DNA of 64,000 bases from the NCBI GenBank assembly GCA_023397505.1, contig JAEWUC010000005.1:62001-126000 (forward strand). The letters run 5' to 3'. The position numbers and the translations under genes are program-made. This document shows positions 17,050 to 25,700 of the stretch, piece by piece (position 1 is the first letter of the stretch; every line of letters begins with the position of its first letter). Source of the DNA: Bacteroidota bacterium. Lineage in GTDB: Bacteria; Bacteroidota; Ignavibacteria; Ignavibacteriales; Melioribacteraceae. The notes under the pieces are model-generated. The model searched no databases. It was given only the letters and a program-made list of their open reading frames with translations, and was not told the origin of the DNA.

Positions 17050-19137
17050 TTAATTAATAAGCAACTGATCTTTTTTGGTTGTTCCCAAAGCATTACTTGT
17101 TCCATTCGTAGATATTTTGAATTTCATCAATAAGTTTTGAAGATTATCGGTTAAACCGTTCAATTCTTCGGATGACTTAGCAATTTGCTGTGTTCCATAA
17201 CCGCTTTGTTGCGTAACGTTGTTTATACCTTCAATATTCTTACCGATCTGTTCAGCAGCAGCAGCTTGTTCCTCGCTAGCAGCGGCAACTTGACCGACAA
17301 CATCGCTAACTTTAACGGCACCTTGAATAATCTCCTTCAATACAACTTCAGTTCTATTTGCAGATTCTTTTCCTTTTTCAACTTCCACAATACCTTCATT
17401 CATGGAAGTAACCGCATCGTTTGCATCTCTTTGTATTTGGGTAATCATAGAAGCAATTTCTTTGGTTGCTTTTGTTGTTCTTTCTGCTAATTTTCTAACC
17501 TCGTCGGCAACAACCGCAAAACCGCGTCCTTGTTCGCCGGCTCTTGCAGCTTCAATTGCTGCATTAAGTGCAAGCAGGTTTGTTTGATCTGCAATTTCAT
17601 CAATAACCTGAATGATTTCTCCAATTTGATCGCTGCTTTTTCCCAATGCTTTTAGTACAGCAGCTGATTTTTCAACAACTGTAGCAATTTTCATCATTCC
17701 TTTAATAGTAGTTTCAACAACGCTTCCGCCTTCATTGGCTTTTTTACCGGCTTCTTTTGCGGCATCGGCAGCAAATGAAGCATTCTTTGTGTTATCTAAA
17801 ATTGTGCGGGTCATCTCTTCTACCGAAGCAGCAACTTCTTTTGCTTGTTGCATTTGCTCTTGAGCACCTGCCGCTAATTCTTCCGCACTGGATGAAATTT
17901 CAGATGATGCTTCTGCAACGGAAGATGCACTTTGAGCAACTTCACCCATTGCATTGCTTAATGAATCAACAAGAATATTTACATTCTGTTTTACATCGTT
18001 GTAATATCCTTTATATTCGGATTGAACTTTTTGAGTTAAATCCCCGTGGGCAACTGCCGTAAGAACCGTAAATGTTTCATTTAATGAGACAACAACAGTG
18101 TCAAGAATTGAATTCATACCTTCAATTAGTTTTTGCCAATTGCCGGAAAATTTAGTTACATCACTTCGTAATTTTAGATTACCCTGTTTGTTGGCTTCAA
18201 TCAATTTATTAGCTTCCGTTATAAGGTCTTCAAGAATTTCCACTTCTTTATTAAATGCGTGGGCAAGAGAATCTTTATCCGATGCGGGCTTAACTTTTAC
18301 TATTACACCATTTGCTATTTGTTCCGCCGCATGAATTTTTTCGAGTTGACCTTCACGAAAGACTTTCAGCGATTCATATAAATCTCCGATCTCATCCTTT
18401 GTTGTCGCAACAATTTCCATATCATAATTACCGAGAGAAAACTCGCGTACAATTATACCCATCTCTCTCAACGGTTTTCTTAATGCCGGAACCATTATAA
18501 AAGAGAGCGCCAGAAATGCCAGCGTACCAATAATTGCGCCGATAATGGTATATAAAACTGCATTATATTGAGTTTCTTCGATATTTGTATTTATCGTTGC
18601 AGCATAGCTGTTAAGTTGATCATTTATTAGAGTAAACTTTTCGTCGAGCTGTTTTCCGATTTCCTGCCCGGATGTTGAGGCAATATCGGCAGCCATTTCA
18701 TAACTTCCGCTTACCGCCGCGCTTACAATTCCATCGGCAACAATCATTGTATATTCGCCCCAAATGGTTTTGATTTCATCAACTGTTTTTAAAGTTGATT
18801 CATCAAAGTTCATTTTTTTCAGCGAATCAATTAAAACATTCACTTCCTTTTTCTTGACATTATATCCATTGTAAATATCATTGAAGCTGGATTGGAATGC
18901 AGGTATTGATGCTTCCATCATTAGAAATTGAATGTGCGTAAAATCCTGATTTACTTCTGCAATAAGCTTTGTTGGTTTAATATACTGATCAAAAATCATG
19001 TCTTTGGATTCAGACATTTTTATGATTTGAGATAAACCGAACATCACTATTACAGTACAGACTAAACCAAGAGTTGCAAAACCGAACTGAATTTTTTTCG
19101 CAAAAGATAATTTTTTAATTACGTTTAAAATTTTCAT
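17050..19137 (-). CDS. Methyl-accepting chemotaxis protein (4HB-type sensor)
   Basis: The 695-residue chemoreceptor has a membrane segment near residues 17-37, a helical extracytoplasmic domain of about 150 residues (four-helix-bundle type, with no Cache motif seen), and a second membrane segment near 193-217. A HAMP region is followed by a further HAMP-like stretch, and then the signalling domain. The conserved hairpin tip reads QTNLLALNAAIEAARAGEQGRG. It starts 14 bases after the first small TonB-domain gene and should share that gene's sigma-28-type promoter (19585-19611). The ligand cannot be predicted. Confidence 0.94.
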   Translation of the reverse strand: MKILNVIKKLSFAKKIQFGFATLGLVCTVIVMFGLSQIIKMSESKDMIFDQYIKPTKLIAEVNQDFTHIQFLMMEASIPAFQSSFNDIYNGYNVKKKEVNVLIDSLKKMNFDESTLKTVDEIKTIWGEYTMIVADGIVSAAVSGSYEMAADIASTSGQEIGKQLDEKFTLINDQLNSYAATINTNIEETQYNAVLYTIIGAIIGTLAFLALSFIMVPALRKPLREMGIIVREFSLGNYDMEIVATTKDEIGDLYESLKVFREGQLEKIHAAEQIANGVIVKVKPASDKDSLAHAFNKEVEILEDLITEANKLIEANKQGNLKLRSDVTKFSGNWQKLIEGMNSILDTVVVSLNETFTVLTAVAHGDLTQKVQSEYKGYYNDVKQNVNILVDSLSNAMGEVAQSASSVAEASSEISSSAEELAAGAQEQMQQAKEVAASVEEMTRTILDNTKNASFAADAAKEAGKKANEGGSVVETTIKGMMKIATVVEKSAAVLKALGKSSDQIGEIIQVIDEIADQTNLLALNAAIEAARAGEQGRGFAVVADEVRKLAERTTKATKEIASMITQIQRDANDAVTSMNEGIVEVEKGKESANRTEVVLKEIIQGAVKVSDVVGQVAAASEEQAAAAEQIGKNIEGINNVTQQSGYGTQQIAKSSEELNGLTDNLQNLLMKFKISTNGTSNALGTTKKDQLLIN

Positions 19138-19151
19138 GAGAAACCCCGATT

Positions 19152-19550
19152 CTATTTTAACTTAAATGTAAATGCCAGAGAGAGCTTAACTTTAGTAGGC
19201 ACTCCTTTATTTGATGCAGGCTTGAATTTTGATTCTTTAACGGCATCAATAACTTCTTCATCACAACCACCACCGAGACCTTTAATAACTTTCACATCGT
19301 CAACATCACCGCCTTCATTAATAAAAACTAAGACATAAACTTTGCCTTCAATACCGGCTTTTTTAGCAACAGCCGGGTATTCAATTTTTTTATAAATTCC
19401 TTCCATGCCGCTTATAGGTTCGGGCATAACTTCAGCAAATGCTGCGTAAGCTTCGTCACCCGGCGCTTGCTTTGAACTTGCAATTTCAAAACTGGCAAAA
19501 AGAAATGCAGCCAAGAAAAAAAAGAACGAAAAATCTTTTTCTTGTTTCAT
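19152..19550 (-). CDS. Small exported TonB C-terminal-domain protein, copy 1
   Basis: The 132-residue protein has a hydrophobic N-terminal signal (about residues 8-24) and then one TonB_C-like domain from about residue 40: YPAVAKKAGIEGKVYVLVFI, a GGGCDEEV turn, and a final beta strand. It lacks the proline-rich spacer and the long membrane anchor of true TonB proteins, so it is probably a free or lipid-less periplasmic domain. An AAAGGGG ribosome site precedes the ATG. A sigma-28-type promoter lies upstream and a chemoreceptor gene follows after 14 bases, so it belongs to the motility regulon. The function is unknown. Confidence 0.82.
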   Translation of the reverse strand: MKQEKDFSFFFFLAAFLFASFEIASSKQAPGDEAYAAFAEVMPEPISGMEGIYKKIEYPAVAKKAGIEGKVYVLVFINEGGDVDDVKVIKGLGGGCDEEVIDAVKESKFKPASNKGVPTKVKLSLAFTFKLK

Positions 19551-19584
19551 TTTATTACCCCTTTCATACTTTAATACTTAGTTA

Positions 19585-19611
19585 TAATCGAGAGAATAAA
19601 AGAAAAGTTTA
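19585..19611 (-). promoter_or_regulatory. Sigma-28 (FliA-type) promoter of TonB-domain gene 1 and chemoreceptor
   Basis: On the minus strand: TAAACTTT, 11 bases, CTCGATTA. This fits the FliA pattern TAAAGTTT-N11-GCCGATAA except for small changes, and matches the seven other copies in this window. The start codon is about 35 bases downstream of the -10 box. Confidence 0.72.
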
Positions 19612-19651
19612 GATTAATTTGATAATCAAAACCAATCCAATAAAAATTTTA

Positions 19652-20053
19652 TCATGTAATCTTAAATGTAAAGGCCATAGTAAATTTTGCTTTTACAGGA
19701 GCGCCTTGATTTTGCGCCGGTTTGAACTTCGAACTTTTTACCGCCTTGATTACTTCCTCGTCACATCCGCTGCCTATGCCTTTTATTACTTTTGCGTCAT
19801 CGACTTCGCCTTTTTCATTGATCATGGCCATAACATATACTTTGCCGCTTATTCCGTTCTTTTTTGCTGTTTCCGGATATGATACTTTTTTGAAAACCTG
19901 TTCTAAACCACCAATAGGTTCAGGCATGGTATCAGCAAAAGCTAAATATGCATCATCGCCCGGTAATAATGTTTTTGATTGGATATTTTGAGTTGAGTAT
20001 GAAGCTAATAAGAGAATTAGCACTGTTAACAGGGATTTGAAACTATTGTACAT
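19652..20053 (-). CDS. Small exported TonB C-terminal-domain protein, copy 2
   Basis: The chosen start at 20053 gives 133 residues with a clear signal sequence (SLLTVLILLLASYS). It is preceded by a GGAG site seven to eight bases away. The longer reading from 20089 would begin at or upstream of the predicted transcription start (around 20083) and is rejected. The mature part is one TonB_C-like domain (YPETAKKNGISGKVYVMAMI, then GSGCDEEV), closely related to copies 1 and 3. It has its own sigma-28-type promoter. Function unknown; the three copies look like a local duplication. Confidence 0.82.
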   Translation of the reverse strand: MYNSFKSLLTVLILLLASYSTQNIQSKTLLPGDDAYLAFADTMPEPIGGLEQVFKKVSYPETAKKNGISGKVYVMAMINEKGEVDDAKVIKGIGSGCDEEVIKAVKSSKFKPAQNQGAPVKAKFTMAFTFKIT

Positions 20054-20090
20054 TTTTATACTCCAATTTTTTAAAATTGTGAATATCATA

Positions 20091-20117
20091 TTATCGGAAA
20101 AAAATACCGGAAGTTTA
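20091..20117 (-). promoter_or_regulatory. Sigma-28 promoter of TonB-domain gene 2
   Basis: On the minus strand: TAAACTTC, 11 bases, TCCGATAA. It is the closest of the eight to the classical -10 box GCCGATAA. It sits 38 bases upstream of the chosen start codon of its gene, and it decides that start. Confidence 0.75.
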
Positions 20118-20158
20118 GATAGACCTACAATTTCTATTATTTAATTGAAGCAATAAAA

Positions 20159-20554
20159 TCAAGAAAGTTTAAACGTAAATGCCACCGGAAATTTGGCTTT
20201 AACCGGAACACTTTTATTCATAGCCGGTTTAAATTTAGTTTTTTTAACCGCTTTTGCTACCTCTTCATCGCACCCGCCGCCAATTCCTTTTATAATCTTA
20301 ACATCGTCAACATCTCCGTTTTCGTTTATAAATGCCAGAACGAATACTTTTCCTTCCATTCCTGCACGTTTTGCAAAATCAGGATAGCTTATTTTCTTAT
20401 GCAATTCTTGCAATCCGCCTATTATTTCAGGCATCACTTCTGCAACTGCTACGTAACTTTCTTCCTGCGGATAAATATGGTTTTTGGATTCAATATTAAT
20501 ATTTGAAATAAGTATAAATAAAAGAGCTACTTTGTAAAAGATTTTTGGTTGCAC
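20159..20554 (-). CDS. Small exported TonB C-terminal-domain protein, copy 3
   Basis: The 131-residue protein starts at a GTG that has a GGGGTGA ribosome site seven bases upstream. It has a short signal sequence (VALLFILISNINI) and a single TonB_C-like domain with YPDFAKRAGMEGKVFVLAFI and GGGCDEEV. As in the other two copies there is no proline-rich arm. The upstream sigma-28-type promoter at 20601-20627 places it in the same regulon. Copies 1 and 3 are the most alike over the last 90 residues by eye. Confidence 0.82.
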   Translation of the reverse strand: MQPKIFYKVALLFILISNINIESKNHIYPQEESYVAVAEVMPEIIGGLQELHKKISYPDFAKRAGMEGKVFVLAFINENGDVDDVKIIKGIGGGCDEEVAKAVKKTKFKPAMNKSVPVKAKFPVAFTFKLS

Positions 20555-20600
20555 TGGTCACCCCAATACTTAGTGAATAAATTATTACCCTCTAAATTGA

Positions 20601-20627
20601 TTATCGAGATGACGGAATAAATGTTTA
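20601..20627 (-). promoter_or_regulatory. Sigma-28 promoter of TonB-domain gene 3
   Basis: On the minus strand: TAAACATT, 11 bases, CTCGATAA. It lies 47 bases before the GTG start of the gene, within the 143-base gap after the NtrC-type regulator gene. Confidence 0.72.
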
Positions 20628-20697
20628 GTTTATGAAAGGGAAAAAATGTTGTGAAATGAGGCTTTTTTTGTTAAGAAATCGTTAAGTATAAAAATAA

Positions 20698-22092
20698 TTA
20701 AGATATACTCTTCTTTACTTCTATACCGAGTTGTTCCATCCTGTATCGTAATTTTGAACGTGACAATCCTAATACTTTTGCTGCTTTAACCTGATTTCCA
20801 CTAGTAATATTAAGTGTTTCAAGTATAAGCTTTTTTAGAACCAAGTCAATTTTAATACCTTTGGAAGGAATTTTTAGTACGAATTCATCGGATTGTTTTT
20901 CTTTATTATCCCTGGATTCGATTAGGAAATCAAGATGCTGTTCTTTTAATTCTTCGGTTTCCATCAATAATGCTGCGCGTTCAATTACGTTACGCAGTTC
21001 ACGCACATTTCCCTTCCACGAATAATCTTTCAATACATTCATTGCATCCGGGTCAATGCGCTTTATTGTTTTATTAAATTTCATTGCAAACTCTTTCAAA
21101 AAAGAATAAGCTAAATATGGAATGTCATCTTTCCTATCACGTAAAGATGGGATTGTAGTTTTTGCTACATTCAGGCGGTAATATAAATCTTCTCTGAATC
21201 TTCCTTCCTTAACTTCCTCTTCAAGATTTTTATTTGTTGCTGCAAGAACTCGAACATTAATAGAAATTTCTTTTTCACCGCCGACTCTATAAAATTTTCT
21301 TTCCTGCAAAACTCGAAGAAGCTTTACTTGAAGGTCCAAAGACAATTCGCCGATTTCATCAAGCAGTATTGTTCCGTTATCGGCGAGTTCGAATTTACCG
21401 AGTTTTGTTTTTTGCTGGGCGCCGGTGAATGCCCCTTTTTCATGACCGAACAGTTCGCTTTCGGCAAGTTCTCTTGGTATTGTTGCACAGTTAATTTGAA
21501 TAAAAGCATTACCCGCGCGCGGACTGTTTTGGTGAACATATTTTGCAAATACTTCTTTACCGGTTCCGCTTTCACCTTCGAGTAAAATAGTTGTATCGCT
21601 GCTTTTGGCTAGTTTTTCAACAGAGCGTAATATTGTTTGAATTTTTTTACTCGGGCCGAAAAAATCCTCTGTGAGTTTATCTTCGTTTATAATTTCGTAA
21701 AGTTTATCAACTTGGGATTTTAGAGATAAATTTTCGAGAACTTTATTGATAACACGTTGGAGTTGTTCAAGATCAATTGGTTTTAATAAAAAATCATAAG
21801 CGCCGGCTTTAATGGCTTTAACAGCAATATTCACATCTGCATAACCGGTTATCATAATTACGGGAAGTTCGGGAAATTTCTTTTGAAAAGTTTTTAGAAG
21901 GTCAATCCCGTTTTGTTTAGTAAGGTAAATATCAAGCAGAACAATGTCGGGTTCAAATTTAACAATTGAGTTGTTGGCTTCATCGGCATCCATACATGTT
22001 TCAACATCATATCCAAGTTTGGATAGTGCTTTCTTAAGCGAAAGACAAACGAGATCGTCATCGTCAACAATAAGTATACTATTTTTATTCAT
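20698..22092 (-). CDS. Sigma-54-dependent response regulator (NtrC/FlrC type)
   Basis: The 464-residue protein has a receiver (D54 in VLLDIYLTKQNG), a AAA+ domain with Walker A EGESGTGKE and the sigma-54-contacting GAFTGA loop, and a C-terminal Fis-type helix-turn-helix (NQVKAAKVLGLSRSKLRYRM). It should activate sigma-54 promoters when phosphorylated by the kinase encoded just upstream; the two genes overlap by eight bases. Location after flgM, fliD, fliS and flagellin genes suggests the FlrC/FlgR role in flagellar gene control, which is inferred from context. Confidence 0.9.
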   Translation of the reverse strand: MNKNSILIVDDDDLVCLSLKKALSKLGYDVETCMDADEANNSIVKFEPDIVLLDIYLTKQNGIDLLKTFQKKFPELPVIMITGYADVNIAVKAIKAGAYDFLLKPIDLEQLQRVINKVLENLSLKSQVDKLYEIINEDKLTEDFFGPSKKIQTILRSVEKLAKSSDTTILLEGESGTGKEVFAKYVHQNSPRAGNAFIQINCATIPRELAESELFGHEKGAFTGAQQKTKLGKFELADNGTILLDEIGELSLDLQVKLLRVLQERKFYRVGGEKEISINVRVLAATNKNLEEEVKEGRFREDLYYRLNVAKTTIPSLRDRKDDIPYLAYSFLKEFAMKFNKTIKRIDPDAMNVLKDYSWKGNVRELRNVIERAALLMETEELKEQHLDFLIESRDNKEKQSDEFVLKIPSKGIKIDLVLKKLILETLNITSGNQVKAAKVLGLSRSKLRYRMEQLGIEVKKSIS

Positions 22093-22840
22093 GCAGACTC
22101 ATATCCATGCTTTTGAAATGAATTATAAATTTTGTGCCCTTTCCTTGTTCACTTTCAAAACTAATGCTTGCGCCGTGTTCGTCAAGAATCATTTTACAAA
22201 CACTTAAGCCCAAGCCTGTTCCATGTTTTTTATTGGTGAAAAAATCTTCAAAAATTTTCGATTTATTTTCTTCGCTTATACCAATGCCGTTATCTTCAAC
22301 TTCCCAAAAGACATCAACTTTATTTTCCGATTTCTTTTGAAAGCTGCGGACAATTATTTTCCCCTTGTCGTCAACCGAATCAACAGCATTCGTAATCAGA
22401 TTAAGAAATACCTGTAAAAGTTTATTATCGTCGAAATATATTTCGGGGATACTATCATCAAATTGTTTTTCAATTGTTACATTTTGCTTTTTTGATCTAT
22501 AAGAAACCAGCGCAATTGCATCTTCCGTTATCTTATTCACATTAAGTTTTTTTTCATATTCAAGCTGATTTTTCCTGGTAAAACCCAGCATCTGATCAAT
22601 CATAACTTGAATTCTTGTAAGCGCTTCGTAACAGTCATCCAACGATTCGTTAACTTCTTTCGGCAGTTCTTCCTTGAACATTTTCATATAATCTAAATTT
22701 AACTTAACTGCAGAAAGCGGATTACGAACTTCGTGAAATAAACTTGCCGTAAGTTTACCAAGAATTTGAAGCTTATTATTTTGTATGATATTAAAGGACA
22801 TTAACTGAATATGCCTATAAATGCAGAAATTGTAAGGCAT
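22085..22840 (-). CDS. Cytoplasmic sensor histidine kinase (FlrB-like)
   Basis: The 251-residue kinase has an H-box LFHEVRNPLSAVKLN with phospho-acceptor H36, and an HATPase_c domain with NLITNAVDS, EDNGIGI and GTGLGLSVC. It has no membrane segment and no sensor domain, so it probably senses an intracellular partner, like FlrB or FlgS. The ATG at 22801 (giving MSFNIIQ) is an alternative start; neither has a good ribosome site. It overlaps the NtrC-type regulator gene and is its likely partner. Confidence 0.87.
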   Translation of the reverse strand: MPYNFCIYRHIQLMSFNIIQNNKLQILGKLTASLFHEVRNPLSAVKLNLDYMKMFKEELPKEVNESLDDCYEALTRIQVMIDQMLGFTRKNQLEYEKKLNVNKITEDAIALVSYRSKKQNVTIEKQFDDSIPEIYFDDNKLLQVFLNLITNAVDSVDDKGKIIVRSFQKKSENKVDVFWEVEDNGIGISEENKSKIFEDFFTNKKHGTGLGLSVCKMILDEHGASISFESEQGKGTKFIIHFKSMDMSLHE

Positions 22841-22901
22841 ATTTAATCACTTAGCGTGTAAATTTCAAATATTCTTTAATAATAATGTGGAAGTATTCAA
22901 T

Positions 22902-23162
22902 CTATTTTTGATAGATCTCTTTTAAGATAGAATCTACAACTTTTTTAAGCACTTCGTCGGAGTTATAGAATCCTTGATTGACTTTTTCGCGGATTAAATC
23001 GAGGTTTTTTCCACCATCAAAAATCTTATTTAATTCTTGTCCGCGTGTAGATATTTCCAAACTATCCGATGTTTTGGAAGTTTGCTCACCGGCTTTTGCA
23101 TTTTCTTTTGCAACTACAGGTTTCGGAGGAAAAATATTAGACTTAATTAATTCGATTTTCAC
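22902..23162 (-). CDS. flgM: Anti-sigma-28 factor FlgM
   Basis: The 86-residue protein has a disordered, charged N-terminal half and a C-terminal segment LDLIREKVNQGFYNSDEVLKK, which matches the FlgM signature (IRxKVxxGxYxxD). FlgM binds the flagellar sigma factor FliA until the hook is complete and FlgM is exported. Its presence downstream of fliD and flagellin agrees with the sigma-28-type promoters found in this window. The fliA gene itself is not in the window. Confidence 0.82.
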   Translation of the reverse strand: MKIELIKSNIFPPKPVVAKENAKAGEQTSKTSDSLEISTRGQELNKIFDGGKNLDLIREKVNQGFYNSDEVLKKVVDSILKEIYQK

Positions 23163-23166
23163 AGTT

Positions 23167-23487
23167 TCACCTATTATAAATTGCTAATTTCTTTTGATTT
23201 TCTACATGTTTCATCTTAATCGACACCGTAGCTTGTTCATTCTTCTTATTCTCAATTATACTATCGAATCTTTCTTTCAAAAGTTTAGCTTTATCTTTAA
23301 ATAAATTATTATTCAAAAGAAAATCTTCTCCTGAACCTTCAAAAGAGAGTTTTTTCTTCTCATTGGCTATTTCCTGGGCAACTTGATTAAGTTTTTGAAT
23401 TTTATAATCGAAATTGCTGTCGTCAATAGTTTCAAGATAATAGAGCGCTGTATCGAGCAGGTTTTGTATTTTGTTATTTTCTTCCAT
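23167..23487 (-). CDS. Small helical protein, candidate FliT/FlgN-type export chaperone
   Basis: The 106-residue, highly charged, helical protein starts with MEENNKIQNLLDTALYYLE and contains a long central helix and RFDSIIENKKNEQATV. It overlaps the fliD stop by one base and precedes flgM. FliT (chaperone of FliD) and FlgN (chaperone of FlgK/L) have this size and build and occur next to fliD or flgM. Sequence similarity is too low to decide between them by eye, so the name is left open. Confidence 0.55.
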   Translation of the reverse strand: MEENNKIQNLLDTALYYLETIDDSNFDYKIQKLNQVAQEIANEKKKLSFEGSGEDFLLNNNLFKDKAKLLKERFDSIIENKKNEQATVSIKMKHVENQKKLAIYNR

Positions 23488-25277
23488 TATGAATACAGAT
23501 CCGAAAGTGAAATGCTGCTGCTTCCAAAAAATTGTGTTTGAACATTCAACAATGTTGCAAGCTGTGTTTGCAAATCTTCGTATCGTTTTCTTAGCAAATC
23601 GGATTCTTTTGAAATTCTGTCTTCGGTTGCCGTAATTCTATCTTTTACATATTCAATGCTTTTATTAAACGATTCTTGAGATTTAGCTAGATATCCTTCC
23701 ACTCCAAGGTATGGTTCTATCTTTGTATAAAGTGTATTTGCAATTCCGTTTTCGGAATTAAAAAGATTTTCAACTTGATCTGTGTTTTCATTAATTTTTT
23801 TCTCAAGCAGACTGCTGTCGGAAATTGTTAAGCCTGTTGTTGAGTTAAATGTAATACCCATTTGCGTAAGGTATTTCAATTTATCGGAAGCAATTCCGGC
23901 TACCGGAGTAGTAATTGTGCTTCTTAAAATTTCTAAAAGCGAATTAGCGTTTGCCTGTCCTACAAGTTCGCCTCTGCTGTCCTTTGTTACACTTGTCTTC
24001 CCTTTAATGTATGTATAAATATCATTAAACTTTTTAACGAAATCTTCTATTTTGGTTTTGATGCCTGATGTATTTGTATCGACTGTAATTGCAACTTCAG
24101 GGTCGGTATCTTTCATTTCGGATTTAAGATTAATCGTAACACCGTTAACCAAATCCGAAAAAGTATTGAGGTTATTCTGAAGTGTAAGTCCGTTAAAAGT
24201 AAACTTAGAATTAAGTTTGTTTCCTTCGGTTGTAATATCCGGGTTTACAAAGCCTGCAACATTACCGCTTTGATTGAACGCTGTTCTTGTAGAGGCAAGA
24301 TTAAGACCGAGTTCAGTTAAAGCTGTTGAACTGCCTGTATCAGTTAAACTTTTAATTCTGTTATCAACGCCTGTTAACTTTGAGGATAGAGACAATTGGC
24401 TGCTGCCCGACATTGGTGTAAATACGGAAGCAGTTACCAAAGCAGAAGCTGCTTTCTCTTTATTCAAAGAAATATTTAGATCGGATACAACATTAAAACC
24501 TGATGAATGTGTTATACTTATATAATCGGTAGAATCTTCAGCTGTTAATTTTAATTTAACATCGCCGGGATTTGGGGAATCAACTATTTTTTCAGCATAA
24601 ACGCCTTCTATATTTTCATCGATGTAAGCGATAATTTCATCCACTAATTCCGAATAAGTTCCGCCGCCGTTAACAACTACAGTATGTTCGGTTCCGTTTA
24701 AATCTATAACAAACTCGCTGGCGCCGCCGGAGTAAACATCTGTACCGGTTTTCTCTACAGAATAAACATCTGCTTTATCGGAATTAACCGCATCGCGAAT
24801 TTTTTCCATCATAGAAAAATTTGTTTCGCCGCTTTCAAATTCAACAGCTATTTTACTAATAAATTCGCCGGTACTTCCGTCGCCGCTGGCAATTTGAAAA
24901 TTATGAGTTCCGGTAATAGCATTACTTACAGCGGAACTTAAACTTTTCGATACAGCCAGATCTGTCGTTGCAAGTTGACTGACATGAATATTATAAGAGC
25001 CGGCAGCCGAGGTGTTTGCCGCAGTTGCCGATATAAAACTTGAGTTTGAAGATGAAGCCGATTTGTATGCAAAAACAGAATCATTAGCAGTTTGTTTGAA
25101 ATCGTAAAGAGCTGATTTTAAAGAAGTAAGTTTAGTCGAAATTTCGCTGAAAGCAGTATTCAAAGAATCATATTTTGATTTACGAGAATTAAGCGGAGTA
25201 ACTAAAGAATTTCTTTGAGTGTACTCGTACTTATAAATCAAATTATTAATAGAACTTGTAGTTAAGATCGTTGACAC
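23487..25277 (-). CDS. fliD: Flagellar filament cap protein FliD (HAP2)
   Basis: The 596-residue protein caps the filament and inserts flagellin subunits. The N-terminal helix region (LVTPLNSRKSKYDSLNTAF and LTSLKSALYDF) and the C-terminal coiled coil (DRISKESDLLRKRYEDLQTQ, ending QFFGSSSISLSDLYS) match FliD_N and FliD_C. The middle is rich in S, T and N, making it a possible second target of the nearby glycosylation genes. It lies between fliS and the FliT-like gene. Confidence 0.92.
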   Translation of the reverse strand: MSTILTTSSINNLIYKYEYTQRNSLVTPLNSRKSKYDSLNTAFSEISTKLTSLKSALYDFKQTANDSVFAYKSASSSNSSFISATAANTSAAGSYNIHVSQLATTDLAVSKSLSSAVSNAITGTHNFQIASGDGSTGEFISKIAVEFESGETNFSMMEKIRDAVNSDKADVYSVEKTGTDVYSGGASEFVIDLNGTEHTVVVNGGGTYSELVDEIIAYIDENIEGVYAEKIVDSPNPGDVKLKLTAEDSTDYISITHSSGFNVVSDLNISLNKEKAASALVTASVFTPMSGSSQLSLSSKLTGVDNRIKSLTDTGSSTALTELGLNLASTRTAFNQSGNVAGFVNPDITTEGNKLNSKFTFNGLTLQNNLNTFSDLVNGVTINLKSEMKDTDPEVAITVDTNTSGIKTKIEDFVKKFNDIYTYIKGKTSVTKDSRGELVGQANANSLLEILRSTITTPVAGIASDKLKYLTQMGITFNSTTGLTISDSSLLEKKINENTDQVENLFNSENGIANTLYTKIEPYLGVEGYLAKSQESFNKSIEYVKDRITATEDRISKESDLLRKRYEDLQTQLATLLNVQTQFFGSSSISLSDLYS

Positions 25278-25288
25278 GATTTACCACC

Positions 25289-25633
25289 TTAGTTTGCGTT
25301 TTGAAATGCTTCCAACCAGGTATTTCTTAATTCAGCCAAAATTTTATGAGTAACATCATAATTTTTTTTGCGCATTTGATCCTGACAAAACTGATAAAGC
25401 TTCAACAAGCCAACCGAAATATTTTTTGTTTCTTCCGTATCAAAACTTAATCCGTTTATCAATTCCTGAATAGCATTATTTGTTTTTACCATATCGTGTC
25501 TTTGACAGTTCAATATTGCAAAGTCATAAACCTTTATTAAAAGTTGTTTAGGATTTGCTTCCAGAATTTCATTCTCAACGTATTTATTTATTCTATTATT
25601 ATTGTTATTTCTAATAGTAGGTGAGTAATACAT
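25289..25633 (-). CDS. fliS: Flagellin export chaperone FliS
   Basis: The 114-residue helical protein has YVENEILEANPKQLLIKVYDFAI at the start and LYQFCQDQMRKKNYD near the end, both typical of FliS, which binds the flagellin C-terminus and prevents early polymerisation. The size is normal. It lies between flagellin and fliD; a strong hairpin separates it from the flagellin stop codon. Confidence 0.92.
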   Translation of the reverse strand: MYYSPTIRNNNNNRINKYVENEILEANPKQLLIKVYDFAILNCQRHDMVKTNNAIQELINGLSFDTEETKNISVGLLKLYQFCQDQMRKKNYDVTHKILAELRNTWLEAFQNAN

Positions 25634-25656
25634 TGCATTCCTCTCATTTATTAATT

Positions 25657-25675
25657 CCCCCGGCTAAGCCGGGGG
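25657..25675 (-). terminator. GC-rich hairpin between flagellin and fliS
   Basis: CCCCCGGCT, one base, AGCCGGGGG: a 9-base perfect stem in otherwise very AT-rich DNA, located 26 bases after the flagellin stop. No T-run follows on the minus strand (GAATTAATAAATG). It is therefore more likely a partial terminator or an RNA-stabilising 3' hairpin that makes flagellin mRNA more abundant than the fliS-fliD-flgM part. Confidence 0.6.
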
Positions 25676-25700
25676 AGTGAAAATTATTGGTAATTAGGTA

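Noticed and set aside
20054..20089. Longer N-terminus of TonB-domain copy 2
   Set aside because: It would start at or before the predicted transcription start; the ATG at 20053 has a GGAG site and begins a clean signal sequence.
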